Assembly: GCA_000711775.1 (NCBI GenBank)
Contig: ARYC01000828.1
Coordinates: 1 to 64,000, forward strand
Length of the DNA stretch: 64,000 nucleotides
Reading direction: 5' to 3'
Source: Oxytricha trifallax
Taxonomy: Eukaryota > Ciliophora > Spirotrichea > Sporadotrichida > Oxytrichidae
The notes under the pieces were generated by a model. The model searched no databases and had not been told where the DNA came from. It was given only the letters and a program-made list of their open reading frames with translations. Both the position numbers and the translations under genes were made by a program. How positions within the stretch are numbered: position 1 is the stretch's first letter; every line of letters starts with the position of its first letter. Positions 59,652 to 64,000 of this stretch are shown in pieces.

Positions 59652-61098
59652 ATGAGCGCTAACCTTCTGAGAAGAGCGGCATTACTTGGGTAAAATCAAT
59701 CAAAATTATTATTCCAGCAACCAAAAGAAGTAGAGACCAGAGACGCTTGTACTCAGTGGGAGCCTACTTATGACAACTTTAACCAGTCTAGTTTTGAGAT
59801 TTAAATATAAGTTAAGTAGGAGGTTATCAAAGAAGCTGTGCAAATTGAGGAGGAGGTCAAACAACCCGCCATAGAGCATTAATAAATTCCAGCTAAAGTT
59901 GACTATTAATGCAAAGAATGCAATAAAGTTTTCCCTTACAAGTCAACTTATAAAAGACACTTGAGAGATATACACAACGATATGCCAAGGTTATATCTCA
60001 AGCATTAAAAGAAAGATGGGAAGTATGTCTGTGAGTTCTCTGTGAGAAGCCATATTCTCATACTAGAGACCTCAAAGTGCACTTAAAGAAAATGCACAAT
60101 CAAATTTTTGTATTTATTCATGAACCTACAAGGAATAGATTCATCTAAAAGAGAAGATCAAGAAATCCAGTTGAGTCTCTTAGAGTTGAAGTCTAGAAGT
60201 AAGTAAAAATGAAGAAAGCAGTCAAAAACTTTCCAGTCTCTGAGATCAATAAAATCATGGTTAAAATAGAGGCAATGAAGATTCCCATATTAAAAATTAT
60301 TGACTTAGATTCTTGCCTAGAAAGCTACCTTACTCTTGAAGATAAAATAGAGAAGAGAGTCTTTACAGATGACTAATATGCTTACAAGATATATCCTTTC
60401 AATTACTTCCTTGCAAAAAGTTCCAAATGGAATTTGCTAATGAGTATTATGCTCTTTAAAATGCAAAGTTAAATGAGTGTAGGCATATCATCTAGCTTGA
60501 TGCTATTTTACTTGGTAAAAATCATGTAGCCTTCAGGCTTCCTTTACTTGAAATGACTTACAGAGAATTCTTGTCTGACAATAGATGTCAGAGATAAATT
60601 AGTTAGATAGTATAGCAGATAGTTGAAGGGATTGAAGAGCTTCACAAGCTAGGCTGCGTTCATAGAGAATTTAAGCCAGAGAATATAATGATGCACTTTC
60701 AATCTCTTAGAGTTTATATTATTGATTTTAACAGAGCTCAAAGAGTGTAATCCTCTGCATAAGGAAATGTATACGGCACTCCTGGATATTTCCCAGAGAG
60801 AGAGGATTGGAGAGATGGAAACACTTAATTGGATATATGGGCTCTAGCAGTAATAATAATAGAGAGCGACATGCCAAGAAACAATTACTTTAGCTGCAGG
60901 GATGAGAGAGATTATAAGCAGAGAATCAAACAATATCTCGATAAAAATAAAATAAATGGAGGTCTCAGAGAACTTGCATACTCAACTATTATCAAGCAAA
61001 GCTAAGAGAATTAACAATTAATAGAAACAATCAAACATCAACTTAGAAAGATAAAATTCAGAGAACTGCCACATGACTCTAAGCTTATGTTTGTGTGA
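59652..61098 (+). pseudogene. TBE E 57K protein: two C2H2 fingers plus kinase-like domain, two slips
   Basis: MSANLLRRAALLGQNQSKLL; finger 1 CKECNKVFPYKSTYKRH; finger 2 starts YVCEF, where two extra bases near 60040 shift the frame (the rest reads YSHTRDLKVHLKKMH). A second slip lies near 60420. The kinase-like part has HREFKPENIMMH, with Glu in place of the catalytic-loop Asp, then IIDFNRAQRV and GYFPEREDW. Stop TGA 61096. The HRD-to-HRE change suggests that this copy, if expressed, would be catalytically impaired. Confidence 0.88.
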
Positions 61099-61255
61099 AA
61101 TATTTTAAAAACTCGCTTGTTATACTCACTTAAATATTTAAACATTAAACCCCTACATAAACCCTATTAAAACCCTAATAAAGTATGCACTAATAGTCTA
61201 CTTTTATCAATCAAAAACTCAATCAAACTACTGAAAGGGTTTTGGGGTTTTGATT

Positions 61256-61790
61256 GGCAATCTCATTTAAAACAGATTGTTCCTAATGAGATTTTTGAAA
61301 AATATATACTCATCAACCACTATGAATTTTTTCTTTTTAACCATTTCAAAATGTTAATAGTTGCCGTTACAACAGCTGAGGTCAACTGTATTTAATGCAG
61401 GTATATACATAGCTCTCTCTCTTTTAAGTATATTTATATATTTACCATTGCCTGGTTAATCCATTAACTCTTGTCTCTTCTTTTTCATTTGTCTCTCTTA
61501 TTAATTTCTTTGAGACTCTAGAGTATAAAACTTCATCTTGTCTGGTAAATGATTTTATGTTTTTATATCTTACATTTAGAAATCGCCTTAAATAATGTTT
61601 TTAAGTGTTTCTTTTAACTTTTGCTCATTGAGTGTAAGATCGTTAATTAATACCTGCTATTGATTTTATCAATCTTAAATTTCACATTTTTTCATCAGAA
61701 TATATCTAATTAACATACCTCTTTAAGCTAGATTCGGTTTAAAAAAATTTAAGCTCTCTTTGCATTCGAAAGATTTTATTTTCTATATTC
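61256..61790 (-). pseudogene. TBE scrap G: 57K fragment
   Basis: Degraded minus-strand match to the region between fingers and kinase of copies C/D (ACTGTATTTAATGCAGGTAT, then TGGTTAATCCATTAACTC and the finger-2 region). It overlaps in content with copy D, so it is a separate, older piece, not D's missing half. Confidence 0.65.
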
Positions 61791-62108
61791 ATAATTTATA
61801 ATATGTGATGTTTTACTAAGTAATTGAAATTAAAAAAAAACACTCTTTAATGGCACATTTTAATAATTTTAAAACAGCAGTTAAACTTTCAGATAAATAT
61901 GCAATTTCAATGAGCTTTCGAATAATCTTGCAATATATATATTACGATTTTAAATAATAAGGAAAAGAAGAACACTAATATTGCTAAAATACATAATATT
62001 AGGAAATTAGAGAAATAAATCAAATCTATGCTTATTTATATTAATCTTAACTGCCACTTAATAGATATAGTTAAAATACGTGTTGAATTATCACACATTT
62101 AATTACAA

Positions 62109-62306
62109 ATTTTAATATTAAAATAATTATGACCAAATTGTACATTGTACATTGTACTGTTTTATGTTATTAAGTTTTTTTAAATATTAAGGCGTACTGA
62201 TTAAATTGTACATTGTACTGTTTTAGGAATTAGTTTTTTATAAAATATATGGATTGTACAGTATTGAATGAAAAGTGATTTAATATTAATTTATTAGGTA
62301 ATTAAA
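62109..62306. repeat. iteron-bearing inverted repeat of the Rep element (left)
   Basis: Three clusters of the 8-bp unit TGTACAAT or its inverse, each followed by CTGTTTTA, spaced about 60-70 bp apart. The mirror at 63795-64000 keeps all three clusters. Repeated short units next to a rep gene are the usual form of Rep-binding iterons. Function inferred. Confidence 0.6.
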
Positions 62307-62345
62307 AAATAAAATGAATGTTGAAAAGAGTGGGAAGTCATTCTA

Positions 62346-63734
62346 ATGATAAATGTGCTCTTGATGAAAATAGATATATCACTATCAAAAATAATGGAAA
62401 AACTAAATCAGAAGATGGATGATAAGCCCAACGAGCGTCACATTTTTGTACTGAAGATTGAGACTGATAACGAAAAGCAGACCCACACAAGCGTTGTTGA
62501 GGCAATCTCCGGGAAGACGAAGAGATTTAGCCATGCTTTAATATTTCAATGCACTTCAGATAAGCCGCCAAGGTAGTACCTTACTATACATGTAAAACCA
62601 GATGGTCTTGGGCTATGCAAAAACTACTTCAGCAAACCTGATTATCTTGGCTACAAGGCTATGAAAGATCTAAAGTTATCCTACTCAGTCGTCGGGAGAG
62701 TAAATATCAGGAAGATTTATGCACAACATGATAAACTAGTTTTTTAATGTGGGGACGTTGAAGATTTCTAAGCTTTTCTTGCCTTCGCAAAAGTCCAATC
62801 TAGATATTAGGAGAATAAAAACACATCTGCCAGAACCTCTACATAATCCTAAGAAATTACTGGTAAATTCAAGCGGCTTATTAGAACCTAACAAATAAAG
62901 AATGTTGATGACATGTATGAGATGTACCAGGACGATGATGGGGTTTGTGAATTAATCGTACAAAATCACAAGACTCTAATGACATACTAAGGTTTCGAAT
63001 CAAAGATTATATCGAAACCAGCTCCAAAGTAAACTAAATTACAATCACTAATTAATTTCCTGCAACGATCTGACACCGAATCTACAAATCTTACCGTACT
63101 CAATGCTAGTTTGTTGGAAGAAATGATGTACTTAGATATAGTTGACAAGCTTTACAGAGTCATCTTTAGGAAATGCCAGGATAAAGTAAATGTGGTTTGG
63201 CTGTTTGGGTACCCTAACACAGGGAAGACAACGATCGCTAAATTCCTTAGAAAGATCTTTATCACGGAGGACTTCAGAATACTCAATCGCACATTCTGTA
63301 TTGACTCAAGCAACTCGTATTCAGAGCCTTAGCTGGTAATTATGGATGAAATCAAGCGAGACATCTTTCATGAAGGGGAAAAAATAGATGATATAAAAAG
63401 ATTCTTCGAGGGTGAGGGATATCCTGTGAACCTTAAATACAAAGACCCGGTGGTAAGATTTAAGAACTGCCAGGTAATAGCAATTTCAAATCAGCTACCA
63501 TTCGAAGCTATGAGTGAATTGGATAAAAAGTCCTTTGAAAATAGGATGCTTATGGCAGAATTCACTAGTTAGATGTAGAGGCAAGATGAGAGGTTTCCTT
63601 TCAACGAGATCGAACTGGCAGTGTATATGAAGCAGCGAATGTTAGAAGATGGGGTCATAGAGTTAATAATAGAGGAGCCAACAATCGTAGACGAGACCGA
63701 AGTGGATCAAAATGTACAAACCGAAATCATGTGA
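62346..63734 (+). CDS. Rep-like protein with superfamily 3 helicase domain, 462 aa
   Basis: The frame is open from ATG 62346 to TGA 63732 with TAA/TAG as Gln. The C-terminal half has SF3 helicase motifs: Walker A GYPNTGKTT (residues 288-296), Walker B VIMDE (Asp334-Glu335), motif C VIAISN (Asn382), then FENRM as a possible arginine-finger region. This set is typical of Rep proteins of CRESS-type rolling-circle replicons and related transposons. The N-terminal half (RHIFVLKIETDNEK, RFSHALIFQ, YLTIHV, YKAMK) may be a nuclease domain, but HUH and Tyr motifs are not clear. Its codons are richer in G/C than the surroundings. It lies alone between iteron-bearing inverted repeats. Likely role: nicking and unwinding for element replication or transposition. 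Confidence 0.82.
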
Positions 63735-64000
63735 AGCAATGAACAGTGCTCGTGAAATTGAACTTCCATTATTACTTTAGTATACATAAATAATTACCTA
63801 ATAAATTAAAATTAAATCACTTTTCATTCAATACTGTACAATCCATATATTTAAAAAAAACTAATTCCTAAAACAGTACAATGTACAATGTACAATTTAA
63901 TCAGTACGTCTTAATATTTAAAAAAACTTAATAACATAAAACAGTACAATGTACAATGTACAATTTGGTCATAATTATTTTAATATTAAAATTTTTAATT

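Larger units (their letters stand above)
57110..61252 (+). mobile_element. TBE copy E, nearly whole (4143 bp)
   Basis: It is flanked by ATT (57107-57109 and 61253-61255). The right end is AGGGTTTTGGGGTTTTG; the left end is slightly degraded (AAAAACCTCAAAACCC). B-type inverted repeats run to about 57240 and from about 61120. Transposase (+), 22K (-) and 57K (+) are all present; the first two are open throughout. Confidence 0.93.
61978..64000 (+). mobile_element. Rep/SF3-helicase DNA element with iteron inverted repeats
   Basis: The left outer box ATATTGCTAAAATACATAAT plus CTTAACTGCCACTTAATAG matches the deleted element at 17.3-18.4 kb. From about 62109 an inverted repeat with clusters of TGTACATTGTACATTGTAC and a GGCGTACTGA box runs to about 62306. 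Its mirror runs from about 63795 to the window end, so the outer right end is not seen. It encloses one gene. No capsid gene is seen. It looks whole as far as visible. Confidence 0.8.

Noticed and set aside
61256-61790. Fragment G as the missing half of TBE D
   Set aside because: Its content overlaps what D already has and is more diverged, so it must be another TBE.
1-64000. CRISPR arrays, tRNA and rRNA genes, bacterial-type operons
   Set aside because: None seen; repeats here are inverted elements and microsatellites, and the genome is ciliate.

Overview
The window looks like germline (micronuclear) DNA of a stichotrich/spirotrich ciliate of the Oxytricha/Sterkiella type. It is very AT-rich. 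Reading frames stay open only if TAA and TAG are read as Gln, with TGA as the usual stop. Genes are chopped into coding islands (MDSs) separated by AT-rich internal eliminated sequences (IESs) with short repeated junctions (pointers). Several transposons have the C4A4/G4T4 telomere-like ends of Oxytricha TBE elements. Standard-code ORF calls here are mostly fragments, so I re-read the frames with the ciliate code by eye. Domain names rest on motif recognition, not on searches.

Layout. 1-1262: right end of TBE copy A. 1.3-13.2 kb: plus-strand host-like coding islands (two unknown proteins, a cyclic-nucleotide-binding protein, a long Gln/Lys-rich protein, a MORN-repeat protein, a CtlX-type amidinotransferase-fold hydrolase), with a 660-bp dispersed repeat and a hairpin-capped element between them. 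13.5-24.6 kb: a minus-strand voltage-gated/cyclic-nucleotide-gated-like channel split by many IESs; two of these are recognisable mobile elements, one of them a deleted Rep element sitting inside the CNBD code. 24.7-31.9 kb: TBE copies B and C joined within B's 57K gene. 32.4-46.8 kb: a plus-strand channel with a beta-propeller-like N-terminus and six-TM C-terminus. Its largest IES (about 6.5 kb) holds nested foldback elements, a decayed TBE (F) and an antisense coding-like stretch. 48.2-49.8 kb: a giant nested palindrome. 50.4-51.6 kb: a possible minus-strand gene. 53.8-55.3 kb: the 5' part of a second copy of the channel. 55.4-61.8 kb: TBE D, a nearly whole TBE E, and a TBE scrap G. 62.0-64.0 kb: a Rep/superfamily-3-helicase element with iteron-like inverted repeats that runs off the window.

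How parts fit together. TBE copies carry three genes: a Tc1/mariner-IS630-like DDE transposase, a 22K protein with a 36-nt intron in copies B and E, and a 57K protein with C2H2 fingers and a kinase-like domain. The most notable system is the Rep element. Its deleted copy at 17.3-18.4 kb and a family of palindromic elements (16, 35, 38 and 49 kb) share a terminal box and a GGCAGTTAA motif with it. This suggests a Rep-linked family of foldback elements that colonises IESs.

Caveats: many host-like segments contain one-base frame slips and a few in-frame TGAs. They may be germline-only decayed duplicates or reflect assembly error. Exact MDS/IES junctions are approximate unless a pointer is given.
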